A DNA stretch of 64,000 nt from Pseudomonas synxantha. Its GTDB lineage: Bacteria > Pseudomonadota > Gammaproteobacteria > Pseudomonadales > Pseudomonadaceae. The notes below the pieces were generated by a model that made no database searches, had not been told where the DNA came from, and saw only the letters and a list, made by a program, of their open reading frames with translations. Numbering within the stretch: the first letter of the stretch is position 1; every line of letters begins with the position of its first letter. Below are positions 22,479-33,345 of the stretch, piece after piece. Where the stretch lies: NCBI RefSeq assembly GCF_900105675.1, contig NZ_LT629786.1:5394001-5458000 (forward strand). Direction: 5' to 3'. The position numbers were made by a program, and so were the translations under genes.

Positions 22479-22494
22479 GTGTATATTCATCCAG
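22479..22494. promoter_or_regulatory. Candidate LexA (SOS) box upstream of uvrA
   Basis: GTGTATATTCATCCAG matches the LexA consensus CTG-TATAT-N2-AT-ACAG pattern at all but two positions (first C to G; one A to C near the end). It overlaps a TTGACA-like -35 at 22473-22478 and lies 51 bases before the uvrA start and 113 before the MFS start. uvrA is an SOS gene in many bacteria; binding here is inferred. Confidence 0.5.
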
Positions 22495-22544
22495 TCTTTA
22501 GCCGTATACTCCGGCATTATTTACGCCCGCCGTGCGAGGCCATC

Positions 22545-25379
22545 TTGGACAAGATCCTGATTCGTGGGGCTAGAACCCACAACCTGAAGAACATCGACCT
22601 GACCCTGCCCCGGGACAAACTGATCGTCATCACCGGTTTGTCCGGCTCCGGCAAGTCGTCCCTGGCGTTCGACACGCTGTATGCCGAAGGTCAGCGTCGT
22701 TATGTGGAATCGCTGTCGGCCTATGCCCGGCAGTTCCTGTCGATGATGGAAAAGCCCGACGTCGACACCATCGAAGGGCTGTCGCCGGCGATCTCCATCG
22801 AGCAGAAGTCGACCTCCCACAACCCACGTTCCACCGTGGGCACCATTACCGAGATCTACGACTACCTGCGCCTGCTGTACGCGCGGGTTGGTATTCCGCG
22901 TTGCCCGGACCACGACATTCCTCTGGAAGCCCAGACCGTCAGCCAGATGGTCGACCTGGTGCTGGCCCAGCCGGAAGGCGCCAAGCTGATGCTGCTGGCG
23001 CCCGTTATCCGCGAGCGCAAAGGCGAACACCTTTCGGTCTTCGAAGAGCTGCGGGCCCAAGGCTTCGTACGCGCACGCATCAACGGCAAGCTGTATGAGC
23101 TGGATGAAGCGCCGAAGCTCGACAAGCAGAAAAAGCATTCGATCGATGTGGTGGTCGACCGTTTCAAGGTGCGCGCCGACTTGCAGCAGCGGTTGGCGGA
23201 ATCCTTCGAGACCGCGCTGAAGCTGGCCGATGGCATTGCCCTGGTGGCCCCCATGGATGACGAGCCGGGCGAAGAGATCATCTTCTCCGCGCGCTTCGCC
23301 TGCCCGATCTGTGGCCATGCCATCAGCGAGCTGGAACCCAAGCTGTTTTCCTTCAACAACCCGGCCGGCGCCTGCCCGACGTGCGATGGCCTGGGCGTGA
23401 AGCAGTTTTTCGATATCAAGCGCCTGGTCAATGGCGACCTGACCCTGGCCGAGGGGGCGATACGTGGCTGGGACAGGCGTAACGTCTACTATTTCCAGAT
23501 GCTGGGGTCATTGGCTTCCCACTACAAGTTCAGCCTGGAAGTGCCGTTCAACCAACTGCCGGCAGACCAGCAGAAGGTCATCCTCAATGGCAGCGGTTCG
23601 CAGAATGTCGACTTCAAATACCTGAACGACCGCGGCGATATCGTCAAGCGCTCGCACCCGTTCGAAGGCATCGTGCCGAACCTGGAGCGCCGCTACCGCG
23701 AAACCGAATCGGCGAGCGTGCGTGAAGAACTGGCTAAATTCCTCAGCACCCAGCCTTGCCCGGATTGCCGGGGCACGCGCCTGCGCCGTGAAGCACGACA
23801 TGTGTGGGTAGGCGAGAAAACCCTGCCGGCGGTGACCAACCTGCCGATTGGCGATGCATGCGAATACTTTGGTGTGCTTAAGCTGACCGGGCGTCGCGGG
23901 GAGATTGCCGACAAAATCCTCAAGGAGATTCGCGAGCGGTTGCAGTTCCTGGTCAACGTCGGCCTGGACTACCTGTCGCTGGATCGCAGCGCCGATACCT
24001 TGTCGGGTGGTGAAGCACAGCGGATCCGCTTGGCCAGCCAGATTGGTGCGGGCCTGGTAGGCGTTCTGTATATCCTCGATGAGCCGTCGATTGGATTGCA
24101 CCAGCGGGATAACGATCGCCTGCTGGGTACGCTGAAACACCTGCGGGATATCGGCAACACCGTGATTGTGGTCGAGCACGACGAAGACGCTATCCGCCTG
24201 GCAGATTATGTGGTCGATATCGGCCCGGGTGCTGGCGTGCATGGTGGACATATCGTTGCCGAGGGTACGCCTGCCGAAGTAATGGCCCACCCCGACTCGT
24301 TGACCGGCAAGTATTTGTCTGGCCGGGTGAAGATCGAAGTACCTGCCAAGCGTACTCCGCGTAACAAGAAAATGGCGCTGCATCTCAAAGGCGCGCGCGG
24401 GAACAACCTGCGCAATGTCGACCTGGAGATTCCGCTGGGCCTGCTGACCTGCGTGACCGGTGTTTCCGGCTCGGGCAAGTCGACGCTGATCAACAACACG
24501 TTGTTCCCATTGAGTGCCACCGCCCTGAACGGCGCGACCACCCTGGAAGCGGCTGCCCATGACAGCATCAAGGGCCTGGAACACCTGGACAAGGTGGTCG
24601 ATATTGACCAGAGTCCGATCGGCCGCACACCGCGCTCCAACCCGGCGACCTACACCGGATTGTTTACGCCAATTCGCGAGCTGTTTGCTGGCGTTCCAGA
24701 ATCCCGCTCGCGGGGATATGGGCCTGGCCGGTTCTCGTTCAACGTCAAGGGCGGGCGCTGTGAAGCATGCCAGGGCGACGGCCTGATCAAGGTAGAGATG
24801 CACTTCCTGCCGGACATCTACGTACCGTGCGACGTGTGCAAGAGCAAGCGCTACAACCGCGAAACCCTGGAGATCAAGTACAAGGGCAAAAGCATCCACG
24901 AAACCCTCGAGATGACCATCGAGGAAGCCCGGGTATTCTTCGACGCGGTACCGGCACTGGCGCGTAAGCTGCAGACGTTGATGGATGTAGGCCTGTCGTA
25001 TATCAAGCTGGGGCAATCGGCGACCACCTTATCGGGGGGCGAGGCGCAGCGGGTCAAGTTGTCTCGCGAGCTGTCCAAGCGAGATACCGGCAAGACCCTG
25101 TACATCCTCGATGAGCCGACCACCGGCCTGCACTTCGCGGATATCCAGCAATTGCTTGACGTACTGCACCGCCTTCGCGACCACGGCAATACCGTGGTGG
25201 TGATCGAGCACAACCTCGATGTAATCAAGACCGCTGACTGGTTGGTGGACCTGGGGCCGGAAGGTGGCTCCAAGGGCGGCCAGATCATCGCCGTGGGCAC
25301 ACCGGAGCAAGTCTCCGAGATGTCGCAGTCACACACGGGTTATTACTTGAAGCCGTTGTTGGCGCGCGACCGGGCCTGA
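22545..25379 (+). CDS. uvrA: Excinuclease ABC subunit A
   Basis: 944 residues from a TTG start ([16 protein letters not shown]), exactly the usual UvrA length; GAGG lies about 7 bases upstream. The first ATPase half has Walker [11 protein letters not shown] near residue 31 and a zinc module CPICG...CPTC. The second half has [18 protein letters not shown]...CDVC, and two signature motifs [11 protein letters not shown] and [11 protein letters not shown]. UvrA2 scans for bulky lesions with UvrB in nucleotide excision repair. An in-frame open stretch upstream to 22275 overlaps the divergent MFS gene and is not coding. Confidence 0.97.
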   Translation: MDKILIRGARTHNLKNIDLTLPRDKLIVITGLSGSGKSSLAFDTLYAEGQRRYVESLSAYARQFLSMMEKPDVDTIEGLSPAISIEQKSTSHNPRSTVGTITEIYDYLRLLYARVGIPRCPDHDIPLEAQTVSQMVDLVLAQPEGAKLMLLAPVIRERKGEHLSVFEELRAQGFVRARINGKLYELDEAPKLDKQKKHSIDVVVDRFKVRADLQQRLAESFETALKLADGIALVAPMDDEPGEEIIFSARFACPICGHAISELEPKLFSFNNPAGACPTCDGLGVKQFFDIKRLVNGDLTLAEGAIRGWDRRNVYYFQMLGSLASHYKFSLEVPFNQLPADQQKVILNGSGSQNVDFKYLNDRGDIVKRSHPFEGIVPNLERRYRETESASVREELAKFLSTQPCPDCRGTRLRREARHVWVGEKTLPAVTNLPIGDACEYFGVLKLTGRRGEIADKILKEIRERLQFLVNVGLDYLSLDRSADTLSGGEAQRIRLASQIGAGLVGVLYILDEPSIGLHQRDNDRLLGTLKHLRDIGNTVIVVEHDEDAIRLADYVVDIGPGAGVHGGHIVAEGTPAEVMAHPDSLTGKYLSGRVKIEVPAKRTPRNKKMALHLKGARGNNLRNVDLEIPLGLLTCVTGVSGSGKSTLINNTLFPLSATALNGATTLEAAAHDSIKGLEHLDKVVDIDQSPIGRTPRSNPATYTGLFTPIRELFAGVPESRSRGYGPGRFSFNVKGGRCEACQGDGLIKVEMHFLPDIYVPCDVCKSKRYNRETLEIKYKGKSIHETLEMTIEEARVFFDAVPALARKLQTLMDVGLSYIKLGQSATTLSGGEAQRVKLSRELSKRDTGKTLYILDEPTTGLHFADIQQLLDVLHRLRDHGNTVVVIEHNLDVIKTADWLVDLGPEGGSKGGQIIAVGTPEQVSEMSQSHTGYYLKPLLARDRA

Positions 25380-25398
25380 TTTTCAGGTCCCAATGAAA

Positions 25399-25433
25399 AG
25401 CCCCTGTCACGTTGCGGTGACAGGGGCTTTTTT
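25399..25433. terminator. Terminator of uvrA (bidirectional shape)
   Basis: A 12-bp perfect stem, AGCCCCTGTCAC and GTGACAGGGGCT, with a 6-base loop is followed by T6. A-residues on the other side would also serve the convergent ferritin gene. Confidence 0.93.
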
Positions 25434-25444
25434 GTAGCCGGAAG

Positions 25445-25909
25445 TTAGAACTGCGATTGCAGGTAATTCTCCAGGCCAATCAACTTGATCAGGCCCAACT
25501 GCTTTTCCAGCCAATAGGTGTGATCTTCTTCGGTGTCATTCAACTGGACACGCAGTATTTCCCGGGTGACATAGTCGTTGTGCTGCTCACACAGCTCGAT
25601 GCCCTTGCACAGGGCCGCACGGACCTTGTATTCGAGGCGCAGGTCGGCAGCGAGCATGTCAGGCACCGTTGTGCCCACATCCAGGTCATCGGGACGCATG
25701 CGTGGCGTGCCTTCGAGCATCAGGATACGGCGCATCAGCGCGTCAGCATGCTGTGCCTCTTCTTCCATCTCATGGTTGATACGTTCGTAAAGCTCGGTAA
25801 AGCCCCAGTCTTCGTACATACGCGAGTGGATGAAATATTGGTCACGAGCTGCCAGTTCGCCCGTCAGCAACGTGTTGAGGTAATCGATTACGTCGGGGTG
25901 ACCTTGCAT
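25445..25909 (-). CDS. Ferritin-like protein of the bacterioferritin family (FtnA/BfrA type)
   Basis: 154 residues. All di-iron ferroxidase ligands of bacterioferritin are present: Glu18, Glu51, His54, Glu93 (E. coli 94), Glu127 and His130. The position equivalent to the haem-ligand Met52 is Ala52, so the protein probably binds no haem, like the P. aeruginosa protein now called FtnA (formerly BfrA). The start at [12 protein letters not shown] is chosen from family alignment; GGGAGA lies 11 bases upstream. It sits directly downstream of katA in the same direction, an iron-storage and peroxide-defence pairing. A terminator separates them, so it likely has its own promoter. Confidence 0.92.
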   Translation of the reverse strand: MQGHPDVIDYLNTLLTGELAARDQYFIHSRMYEDWGFTELYERINHEMEEEAQHADALMRRILMLEGTPRMRPDDLDVGTTVPDMLAADLRLEYKVRAALCKGIELCEQHNDYVTREILRVQLNDTEEDHTYWLEKQLGLIKLIGLENYLQSQF

Positions 25910-26021
25910 CGCCCTACATCTCCCTACTTGAAAGGCTGTAGTTTGAACCATGATGACTTTAAGGTCACGGGATCAACGGCAGAAAAGTGAAGATTTCCGG
26001 AGAAAAGTAGCTGAAATAACG

Positions 26022-26047
26022 CAAAAACCGCCCAAATGAGGGCGGTT
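26022..26047 (-). terminator. Terminator of katA
   Basis: On the minus strand ACCGCCC pairs with GGGCGGT across a 6-base loop and is followed by TTTTT. It starts 18 bases past the katA stop. Confidence 0.88.
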
Positions 26048-26064
26048 CTGCTTATCGTTTAGAG

Positions 26065-27513
26065 TCAGTTAAGCGATACACCCAGTGCCTTTGCGATTGC
26101 TTCTCCATAAGCCGGGTCGGCCTTGTAGAAATGCTGCAATTGACGCTGGACCACATCGCTGGAAACCCCCGCCATCGCACCGGCAATGTTGCTGGTAAGC
26201 AGAGCTTTTTGCTCATCGTTCATCAGGCGGAACAACGCACCCGCATGGCTGTAGTAGTCGGTGTCTTCACGATGATCGTAACGATCCGCGGCGCCGCTCA
26301 GGGCAAGTGCAGGTTCGGCATATTGCGCAGCTTGCTTGGGTGCATCGGCGTAGCTGTTTGGCTCGTAGTTGGGCGCCGCACCACCGTTACTGCCGAAGGC
26401 CATCGAACCGTCACGCTGGTAGCTGTTCACCGGGTTGCGTGGCGCATTCACCGGCAATTGCTGGTGGTTGGTGCCGACACGGTAGCGGTGGGCATCTGCG
26501 TAAGCGAAAACCCGACCTTGCAGCATGCGGTCCGGCGACAGACCTACACCTGGAACCATGTTGCTTGGGCCGAATGCAGCCTGTTCTACTTCAGCGAAGT
26601 AGTTCTGCGGATTGCGGTTGAGCTCCAGCTCACCCACCTCAATCAACGGGAACTCTTTTTGCGACCAGGTCTTGGTCACGTCAAACGGGTTCTCGTAATG
26701 AGCATTCGCCTGGGCCTCAGTCATGATCTGGATGCAGACGCGCCATTTCGGGAAGTCACCGCGCTCAATCGCCCCGAACAGATCACGCTGGGCATAGTCA
26801 GGATCAGTCCCTGCAAGTCGGGCAGCCTCGGCTGGCGCCAGGTTCTTGATACCTTGCTTGGTCTTGTAGTGCCATTTCACCCAATGACGTTCGCCCTTGG
26901 CATTGATCAGGCTGTACGTGTGGCTACCGAAGCCATGCATGTGGCGATAGCCATCTGGAATACCGCGGTCCGAAAACAGGATGGTGACCTGGTGCAGCGC
27001 CTCAGGAGAGTGCGACCAGAAGTCCCACATCATCTGCGCGCTTTTCAGGTTGCTTTGCGGCAGGCGTTTCTGGGTGTGGATAAAGTCCGGGAATTTCAAT
27101 GGGTCGCGGATGAAAAACACCGGGGTGTTGTTACCCACGATGTCCCAGTTGCCTTCTTCGGTGTAGAACTTCAAGGCGAAGCCACGTGGATCTCGCTCGG
27201 TGTCAGCCGAACCGCGCTCACCACCTACAGTGGAGAACCGCAGGAAGGTCGGCGTTTGCTTACCAACCGATTCGAACAGCTTGGCGCTGGTGTACTGGGT
27301 GATGTCTTTTGTCACAGTGAACGTACCGTAGGCACCCGAACCTTTGGCGTGCACACGACGCTCAGGGATGTTTTCACGGTTGAAGTGAGCGAGCTTCTCG
27401 ATCAGGTGAAAATCGTCGAGCAGCAACGGGCCGCGAGGGCCGGCGGAACGCGAGTTCTGGTTGTCTGCGACAGGGGCGCCGCTGGCGGTGGTAAGGACTT
27501 TATTCTGGCTCAT
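26065..27513 (-). CDS. katA: Catalase, monofunctional haem type
   Basis: 482 residues. The catalytic His is in [13 protein letters not shown], the active-site Asn region is [15 protein letters not shown], and the proximal haem Tyr is in [15 protein letters not shown]. The length and N-terminus ([26 protein letters not shown]) match the small-subunit clade to which P. aeruginosa KatA belongs. The ATG at 27513 is preceded by GAGGAAG. It dismutates hydrogen peroxide in the cytoplasm. It lies between the ferritin gene and rplQ, as PA4236 does. No signal peptide is seen. Confidence 0.95.
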   Translation of the reverse strand: MSQNKVLTTASGAPVADNQNSRSAGPRGPLLLDDFHLIEKLAHFNRENIPERRVHAKGSGAYGTFTVTKDITQYTSAKLFESVGKQTPTFLRFSTVGGERGSADTERDPRGFALKFYTEEGNWDIVGNNTPVFFIRDPLKFPDFIHTQKRLPQSNLKSAQMMWDFWSHSPEALHQVTILFSDRGIPDGYRHMHGFGSHTYSLINAKGERHWVKWHYKTKQGIKNLAPAEAARLAGTDPDYAQRDLFGAIERGDFPKWRVCIQIMTEAQANAHYENPFDVTKTWSQKEFPLIEVGELELNRNPQNYFAEVEQAAFGPSNMVPGVGLSPDRMLQGRVFAYADAHRYRVGTNHQQLPVNAPRNPVNSYQRDGSMAFGSNGGAAPNYEPNSYADAPKQAAQYAEPALALSGAADRYDHREDTDYYSHAGALFRLMNDEQKALLTSNIAGAMAGVSSDVVQRQLQHFYKADPAYGEAIAKALGVSLN

Positions 27514-27704
27514 GCGCAATCTTCCTCAGGTCGGGCTTGAAACTGCCGGCTAATCGGCTTGGAGGGAGTATTGATCATCAACATGACGTGTACAAATTCA
27601 TTAAATCGTACGCATCAATAGAAAATAACTAATAACCCTCCAGTAGCCATAGTACCCAGCGCCGATGAGTGAAAGCTTGTATCTATTGAGCTTTTCTTGC
27701 GCGC

Positions 27705-27732
27705 ACAAAAAACCGGGCACTAGGCCCGGTTC
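27705..27732 (-). terminator. Terminator of the alpha ribosomal operon (after rplQ)
   Basis: On the minus strand AACCGGGCC and GCCCGGTT form the stem, followed by T5. It starts 20 bases past the rplQ stop. Confidence 0.9.
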
Positions 27733-27751
27733 TTCGTTACAGCTTGTCGTC

Positions 27752-28138
27752 TTACTCGGCGGATACAGCTTCGCCAGCAGTAGCACGATCAACCAACTCG
27801 ACATACGCCATAGGCGCGTTGTCGCCAGCGCGGAAACCGCACTTGAGGATGCGCAGGTAGCCACCCTCACGGGTAGCGTAACGCTTGCCCAGGTCGTTGA
27901 AGAGCTTACCAACGATAGCTTTCGAACGAGTACGGTCGAAAGCCAGACGGCGGTTAGCCAGGCTGTCTGTCTTGGCCAAAGTGATCAGCGGCTCAGCAAC
28001 GCGACGCAGTTCTTTAGCTTTCGGCAGTGTAGTTTTGATCAGCTCGTGCTCGAACAGCGACACCGCCATGTTTTGGAACATGGCCTTGCGGTGCGAGCTG
28101 GTACGGCTCAGGTGACGACCACTTTTACGATGACGCAT
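27752..28138 (-). CDS. rplQ: 50S ribosomal protein L17
   Basis: 128 residues, opening [20 protein letters not shown] as in all proteobacterial L17. It binds 23S rRNA near the exit tunnel. Last gene of the alpha operon: 41 bases after rpoA and followed by a terminator. The C-terminus has the short acidic extension (EAVSAE) seen in pseudomonads. Confidence 0.98.
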
Positions 28139-28179
28139 GGTTCATTCCTTACCAAACTCACGTTCGGTGATTACGACGA

Positions 28180-29181
28180 TCAGGCAGTCGCCTTGTCGTC
28201 CTTCTTAAGACTTGCAGGCGGCCAGTTGTCGAGGCGCATGCCGAGGGACAGACCGCGGGAGGCCAGAACGTCCTTGATTTCAGTCAAGGATTTCTTGCCC
28301 AGGTTCGGAGTCTTCAACAGTTCTACTTCGGTACGCTGAATCAGGTCGCCGATGTAGTAAATGTTTTCCGCCTTAAGGCAGTTAGCCGAACGTACAGTCA
28401 GTTCCAGATCGTCAACCGGGCGAAGCAGGATCGGATCGATCTCGTCTTCTTGCTCGATTACCACTGGCTCGCTGTCACCCTTGAGGTCGACGAACGCAGC
28501 CAACTGCTGTTGCAGAATGGTTGCAGCGCGGCGAATAGCCTCTTCAGGATCCAGGGTACCGTTGGTTTCCAGATCAATAACCAGCTTGTCCAGGTTAGTA
28601 CGCTGCTCGACACGGGCGTTTTCCACCACGTATGCGATACGGCGAACCGGGCTGAACGAAGAGTCAAGCTGCAAGCGACCAATGCTGCGGCTTTCGTCTT
28701 CATCGCTCTGACGCGAGTCGGCCGGTTCATAACCACGACCACGAGCTACAGTGAGCTTCATGTTCAGGGCGCCGTTAGACGCCAGGTTAGCGATTACGTG
28801 ATCGGGGTTAACGATCTCGACATCATGATCCAGCTGAATATCGGCAGCGGTAACCACCCCCGAACCCTTCTTCGACAAGGTCAGCGTAACTTCGTCACGG
28901 CCGTGCAGCTTGATAGCCAGACCTTTAAGGTTCAACAGGATTTCAATTACGTCTTCCTGTACACCTTCGATGGCGCTGTACTCGTGGAGCACACCGTCAA
29001 TCTCGGCCTCGACTACTGCACAGCCGGGCATTGAGGACAACAGGATGCGGCGCAGCGCGTTGCCCAGGGTGTGGCCAAAACCACGCTCGAGAGGCTCGAG
29101 AGTGATCTTGGCGCGGGTTGGACTGACAACCTGCACATCAATGTGGCGGGGTGTCAGGAACTCATTTACCGAAATCTGCAT
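28180..29181 (-). CDS. rpoA: RNA polymerase alpha subunit
   Basis: 333 residues. The N-terminal dimerisation domain (1-235) contains [20 protein letters not shown]. After a linker, the C-terminal domain (about 250-320) holds [20 protein letters not shown] and [21 protein letters not shown], which contact UP elements and activators. It lies between rpsD and rplQ in the alpha operon, so its supply is tied to ribosomal proteins. Confidence 0.98.
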   Translation of the reverse strand: MQISVNEFLTPRHIDVQVVSPTRAKITLEPLERGFGHTLGNALRRILLSSMPGCAVVEAEIDGVLHEYSAIEGVQEDVIEILLNLKGLAIKLHGRDEVTLTLSKKGSGVVTAADIQLDHDVEIVNPDHVIANLASNGALNMKLTVARGRGYEPADSRQSDEDESRSIGRLQLDSSFSPVRRIAYVVENARVEQRTNLDKLVIDLETNGTLDPEEAIRRAATILQQQLAAFVDLKGDSEPVVIEQEDEIDPILLRPVDDLELTVRSANCLKAENIYYIGDLIQRTEVELLKTPNLGKKSLTEIKDVLASRGLSLGMRLDNWPPASLKKDDKATA

Positions 29182-29203
29182 GGATGCACCTATTTTCTAG
29201 CCC

Positions 29204-29824
29204 TTACTTGGAGTAGAGCTCGACAATCAGGCTTTCGTTGATGTCGGCGGACAGATCACTGCGAGCAGGAACGTTCTTGAAAACGCCCGACTTCTTCTCA
29301 GTGTCTACTTCTACCCATTCTACGCGGCCACGTTGGGCACACAGATCGAGAGCTTGGACAATGCGAAGTTGGTTTTTTGCTTTCTCGCGAACTGCGACCA
29401 CGTCACCAGCACGAACCTGGTAGGACGGAACGTTTACGGTCTGACCGTTAACGCTGATCGACTTGTGCGATACCAGCTGACGGGATTCGGCACGAGTCGA
29501 ACCAAAGCCCATACGGTATACAACGTTGTCCAGACGGCATTCGAGCAGTTGCAGCAGGTTTTCACCGGTTGCACCTTTCTTGCCAGCAGCTTCTTTGTAG
29601 TAGCCGCTGAACTGACGCTCGAGAACGCCGTAGATACGACGGACCTTCTGCTTTTCACGCAGTTGGGTGCCGTAATCGGACTGGCGACCGCGGCGTTGGC
29701 CGTGGATACCAGGTGCTGCTTCAATGTTGCACTTCGATTCGATCGCGCGCACGCCGCTCTTCAGGAAGAGATCGGTGCCCTCGCGACGAGCGAGTTTGCA
29801 TTTTGGACCAATGTAACGAGCCAT
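29204..29824 (-). CDS. rpsD: 30S ribosomal protein S4
   Basis: 206 residues, opening [20 protein letters not shown]. The S4 RNA-binding domain (about 96-160) contains [22 protein letters not shown]. It is a primary 16S-binding assembly protein and in E. coli the repressor of the alpha operon. AGGAGA precedes the start. Located between rpsK and rpoA. Confidence 0.98.
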   Translation of the reverse strand: MARYIGPKCKLARREGTDLFLKSGVRAIESKCNIEAAPGIHGQRRGRQSDYGTQLREKQKVRRIYGVLERQFSGYYKEAAGKKGATGENLLQLLECRLDNVVYRMGFGSTRAESRQLVSHKSISVNGQTVNVPSYQVRAGDVVAVREKAKNQLRIVQALDLCAQRGRVEWVEVDTEKKSGVFKNVPARSDLSADINESLIVELYSK

Positions 29825-29842
29825 TCTTTACAATCTCCTGGA

Positions 29843-30232
29843 TTACACGCGGCGCTTCTTCGGCGGACGGCACCCGTTGTGCGGGATTGGCGTCACGTCG
29901 GTGATGCTGGCGATCTTATAGCCACAGCCGTTCAAAGCACGGACAGCAGACTCACGACCTGGACCTGGACCTTTGACGTTAACGTCGAGGTTTTTCAGGC
30001 CGTATTCCAGCGCAGCTTGACCAGCACGTTCAGCAGCTACTTGAGCAGCAAACGGGGTGGACTTGCGGGAACCGCGGAAACCCGAACCACCGGAGGTAGC
30101 CCAAGAAAGCGCGTTACCTTGACGGTCGGTGATGGTCACGATGGTGTTGTTAAAAGATGCATGGATGTGGGCGATGCCATCAACCACTGTCTTTTTAACT
30201 TTTTTACGAGGACGAGCAGCAGGTTTTGCCAT
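29843..30232 (-). CDS. rpsK: 30S ribosomal protein S11
   Basis: 129 residues. The conserved core [20 protein letters not shown] and the C-terminal [18 protein letters not shown] are intact. It forms the platform of the 30S subunit with S18 and S21. It lies 30 bases after rpsM in the alpha operon. Confidence 0.98.
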   Translation of the reverse strand: MAKPAARPRKKVKKTVVDGIAHIHASFNNTIVTITDRQGNALSWATSGGSGFRGSRKSTPFAAQVAAERAGQAALEYGLKNLDVNVKGPGPGRESAVRALNGCGYKIASITDVTPIPHNGCRPPKKRRV

Positions 30233-30262
30233 GATAATTTTCCTGTCGATTCGCTGGGGCGA

Positions 30263-30619
30263 TTACTTGCGGATCGGCTTACGCGGACCTTTACGGGTAC
30301 GCGCGTTAGTCTTGGTACGCTGACCGCGTACTGGAAGACCACGACGATGACGCAGACCGCGATAGCAACCGAGGTCCATCAAACGCTTGATTTTCATGTT
30401 GATTTCGCGACGCAGGTCACCTTCAGTGGTGAACTTCGCCACTTCGCCACGCAGCTGTTCAATCTGCTCGTCGCTCAGATCCTTGATCTTAGCGGCTGGG
30501 TTTACCCCAGCAACTGCGCAAATTTTCTGCGCAGTAGTGCGACCAACACCATAGATGTAGGTCAGCGAGATAACAGTGTGCTTGTTATCTGGAATGTTAA
30601 CGCCTGCAATACGGGCCAT
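30263..30619 (-). CDS. rpsM: 30S ribosomal protein S13
   Basis: 118 residues, [26 protein letters not shown] at the start and the basic tail [18 protein letters not shown] that reaches toward the P-site tRNA. First gene of the alpha operon; its 5' leader follows a strong promoter at 30679-30707 and is where S4 represses translation in E. coli. Confidence 0.98.
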   Translation of the reverse strand: MARIAGVNIPDNKHTVISLTYIYGVGRTTAQKICAVAGVNPAAKIKDLSDEQIEQLRGEVAKFTTEGDLRREINMKIKRLMDLGCYRGLRHRRGLPVRGQRTKTNARTRKGPRKPIRK

Positions 30620-30678
30620 TCAGTGGGACTCCAATTGACAGCTACCTACGCCCCGGAAGCCAAGAAATAGGGCGCGAG

Positions 30679-30707
30679 ATAATATCGCTGTAATAACAAA
30701 TAATCAA
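30679..30707 (-). promoter_or_regulatory. Sigma-70 promoter of the alpha operon (rpsM)
   Basis: On the minus strand TTGATT and TATTAT are separated by exactly 17 bases, followed by a G/C-rich discriminator (CTCGCGCCC) typical of stringently controlled promoters. It gives a leader of about 50 bases before rpsM. The -35 abuts the terminator-like hairpin at 30708-30731. Confidence 0.72.
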
Positions 30708-30731
30708 CCCGGCAGCGCACTAGCTGCCGGG
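30708..30731 (-). terminator. Terminator-like hairpin between rpmJ and rpsM
   Basis: A perfect 9-bp stem, CCCGGCAGC and GCTGCCGGG, with a 6-base loop is followed on the minus strand by the U-rich TTGATTATTTGTT. It lies 18 bases past the rpmJ stop, separating the spc and alpha transcription units. Confidence 0.75.
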
Positions 30732-30748
30732 CTTCAAGCGGATCACAC

Positions 30749-30865
30749 TCAGCCTTGGCGCTGTTTGTGACGCGGTTCCGCGCTGCAAATTACTCGAACA
30801 ACACCTTCGCGGCGAATAATCTTGCAGTTACGGCACAGCTTTTTCACCGATGCACGAACTTTCAT
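30749..30865 (-). CDS. rpmJ: 50S ribosomal protein L36
   Basis: 38 residues, [20 protein letters not shown] at the start. Cys11, Cys14, Cys27 and His33 form the zinc ribbon, so this is the zinc-binding (C+) paralogue type. It lies 27 bases after secY, the usual end of the spc operon. Confidence 0.97.
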
Positions 30866-30892
30866 CACCAACTCCTCGAACCTTATGGGTAC

Positions 30893-32221
30893 TCAGCGCA
30901 ACATGCCGCTGCCGTAACCCTTCAGGTTGGCTTTCTTCATCAGGGATTCGTACTGGTGCGAAACGAGGTGCGATTGTACTTGGGACATGAAGTCCATCAC
31001 AACCACGACCACGATCAGCAACGAGGTCCCGCCAAGGTAGAACGGAACGTTTGCTGCAACCACCAGGAACTGGGGCAACAAGCACACGGCCGTCATATAT
31101 AGAGCACCGAACAGGGTCAAACGAGTCAGAACGCCATCAATGTAGCGTGCCGACTGCTCACCTGGACGGATGCCCGGAATAAAGGCACCGGACTTCTTCA
31201 GGTTTTCCGCTACGTCTTTCGGATTGAACATCAACGCCGTATAGAAGAAGCAGAAGAAAATAATCCCTGCACTAAACAGCAGAATATTCAACGGCTGACC
31301 AGGAGCGATCGACTGAGAGAGGTCCTGCAGCCAGCCCATATTTTCGGACTGACCAAACCAGGTACCCAACGAAGCCGGAAACAGCAAGATGCTGCTCGCG
31401 AAAATTGCCGGAATAACGCCGGCCATATTCACTTTCAGCGGCAAGTGGCTGGTCTGCGCAGCAAAGACCTTACGGCCCTGCTGACGCTTGGCGTAGTGAA
31501 CAGCAATACGACGCTGGCCACGCTCAATGAACACCACAAAACCGATAATCGCTACTGCCAGCAAACCGATGGCAACCAAGGCGAAGATATTGATATCACC
31601 CTGACGCGCAGACTCGAAAGACTGCCCGATTGCTCTCGGAAGACCGGCGACGATACCTGCGAAAATCAACATCGAGATACCGTTGCCAACACCACGCTCA
31701 GTAATCTGCTCACCCAGCCACATCATGAACATCGCACCAGCCACAAAAGTGGATACTGCGACGAAATGGAAGCCAAAGTCACCAGTGAACGCAACGCCCT
31801 GCCCGGCCAGGCCAACGGACATGCCGATAGCTTGAACCAAGGCGAGGACGACAGTGCCGTAGCGGGTGTACTGGCTAATCTTGCGACGGCCAGCTTCACC
31901 TTCCTTCTTCAACTGCTCCAGTTGCGGGCTGACGGCTGTCATCAGTTGCATGATGATCGATGCCGAGATGTACGGCATGATCCCCAGTGCAAAGATGCTC
32001 ATCCGCTCCAGCGCGCCACCGGAAAACATGTTGAACAAGCTAAGAATGGTCCCCTCATTCTGTCGAAACAGGTCTGCGAGTCGGTCCGGGTTGATACCTG
32101 GAACCGGGATGTGTGCGCCTATTCGGTAGACGATAATCGCCAGGAACAGAAAACGCAGACGAGCCCAAAGTTCAGACATACCGCCTTTGCCGAGCGCTGA
32201 GAGAGCACCTTGCTTAGCCAT
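30893..32221 (-). CDS. secY: Protein translocase subunit SecY
   Basis: 442 residues with 10 predicted membrane helices, starting [20 protein letters not shown]. SecY signatures include [14 protein letters not shown] in helix 2 and the cytoplasmic loop [22 protein letters not shown]. It forms the channel with SecE (58 kb end of this window) and SecG. Its ATG directly follows the rplO stop, and rpmJ follows it. Confidence 0.98.
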   Translation of the reverse strand: MAKQGALSALGKGGMSELWARLRFLFLAIIVYRIGAHIPVPGINPDRLADLFRQNEGTILSLFNMFSGGALERMSIFALGIMPYISASIIMQLMTAVSPQLEQLKKEGEAGRRKISQYTRYGTVVLALVQAIGMSVGLAGQGVAFTGDFGFHFVAVSTFVAGAMFMMWLGEQITERGVGNGISMLIFAGIVAGLPRAIGQSFESARQGDINIFALVAIGLLAVAIIGFVVFIERGQRRIAVHYAKRQQGRKVFAAQTSHLPLKVNMAGVIPAIFASSILLFPASLGTWFGQSENMGWLQDLSQSIAPGQPLNILLFSAGIIFFCFFYTALMFNPKDVAENLKKSGAFIPGIRPGEQSARYIDGVLTRLTLFGALYMTAVCLLPQFLVVAANVPFYLGGTSLLIVVVVVMDFMSQVQSHLVSHQYESLMKKANLKGYGSGMLR

Positions 32222-32659
32222 TTATTCCTCGAACTTGCCGCCAGCTGCTTCGATAGCCGAACGCGCACCTTTGGTGGCGCCGATTCCCTTGCCGATAGTG
32301 ACAGCGCGAGTCACTTCACCGGACAGCATGATTTTCACACGCTGTACGTTGACGTTGATCACGTTGGCATCTTTCAGGGTCTGCACAGTAACGATGTCGC
32401 CTTCCACTTTGGCCAGCTCGGACAGACGCACTTCTGCGCGGTCCATGGCTTTCAGGGATACGAAACCGAACTTAGGCAGGCGACGATGCAGCGGCTGTTG
32501 ACCGCCTTCAAAGCCTGGAGCGATGGTGCCACCGGAGCGGGAGGTTTGACCTTTGTGGCCACGGCCACCAGTCTTACCCAAACCGCTACCGATACCACGG
32601 CCCGGACGATGCTTTTCGCGACGGGAACCCGGCGCTGGACTCAGATCATTGAGTTTCAT
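32222..32659 (-). CDS. rplO: 50S ribosomal protein L15
   Basis: 145 residues: [20 protein letters not shown] followed by the Gly/Arg-rich [19 protein letters not shown] typical of L15. The stop touches the secY start, so the two are coupled. Late-assembly 23S-binding protein. Confidence 0.98.
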   Translation of the reverse strand: MKLNDLSPAPGSRREKHRPGRGIGSGLGKTGGRGHKGQTSRSGGTIAPGFEGGQQPLHRRLPKFGFVSLKAMDRAEVRLSELAKVEGDIVTVQTLKDANVINVNVQRVKIMLSGEVTRAVTIGKGIGATKGARSAIEAAGGKFEE

Positions 32660-32662
32660 CGA

Positions 32663-32839
32663 TTAACCCTCTACACGCAGCATGTAGTAAGCCTTGTTGA
32701 TCATCCCGCGATTCTCGGGAGTATCCTGGACTTCTACAGTGTGACCGATGCGACGCAGACCCAAACCTTTAACGCACAGTTTGTGGTTAGGGATGCGGCC
32801 GGTCATGCTTTTGATCAGCGTTACTTTAACGGTAGCCAT
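32663..32839 (-). CDS. rpmD: 50S ribosomal protein L30
   Basis: 58 residues, [20 protein letters not shown] then [20 protein letters not shown], ending MLRVEG. Too short for many ORF callers. It fits between rpsE (2-base gap) and rplO (3-base gap). Confidence 0.97.
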
Positions 32840-32841
32840 GA

Positions 32842-33342
32842 TCAGAAGATCTCCTTGACAGTCAGACCACGCTTGGCAGCGATGGACTCAGGAGATTGCA
32901 TAGCCTTCAGACCCTTGAAAGTGGCGTGAACCACGTTTACCGGGTTAGTCGAGCCGTAGCACTTGGCCAGAACGTTCTGAACGCCAGCAACTTCGAGGAC
33001 AGCACGCATAGCGCCGCCAGCGATGATACCGGTACCTTCAGAAGCAGGCTGCATGTACACCTTCGAAGCGCCATGGGCGGACTTCATTGCGTACTGCAGA
33101 GTGGTGCCGTTCAGATCAACTTGGATCATGTTGCGACGAGCAGCTTCCATTGCCTTTTGGATCGCAGCAGGCACTTCACGTGACTTGCCACGGCCGAAGC
33201 CAACACGCCCTTTACCATCACCCACCACGGTCAACGCGGTGAAAGTGAAGATACGGCCGCCTTTAACGGTTTTGGCTACGCGGTTAACTTGAACCAGCTT
33301 CTCAATGTAGCCTTCGTCGCGCTTTTGGTCGTTATTTGACAT
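32842..33342 (-). CDS. rpsE: 30S ribosomal protein S5
   Basis: 166 residues. [20 protein letters not shown] and [22 protein letters not shown] form the double-stranded RNA-binding-like N-domain, followed by [22 protein letters not shown]. The spectinomycin-site loop (KTVKGG) is wild type. It lies 3 bases after rplR. Confidence 0.98.
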
Positions 33343-33345
33343 AAC

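Noticed and set aside
22275..22544. Upstream in-frame extension of uvrA
   Set aside because: It overlaps the divergent MFS start and adds 90 residues that no UvrA has.
27514..27640. Possible OxyR site upstream of katA
   Set aside because: On the minus strand TTAG-N7-CTAT matches the left half of the OxyR pattern, but the right half matches only 3 of 8 positions. Too weak to call.
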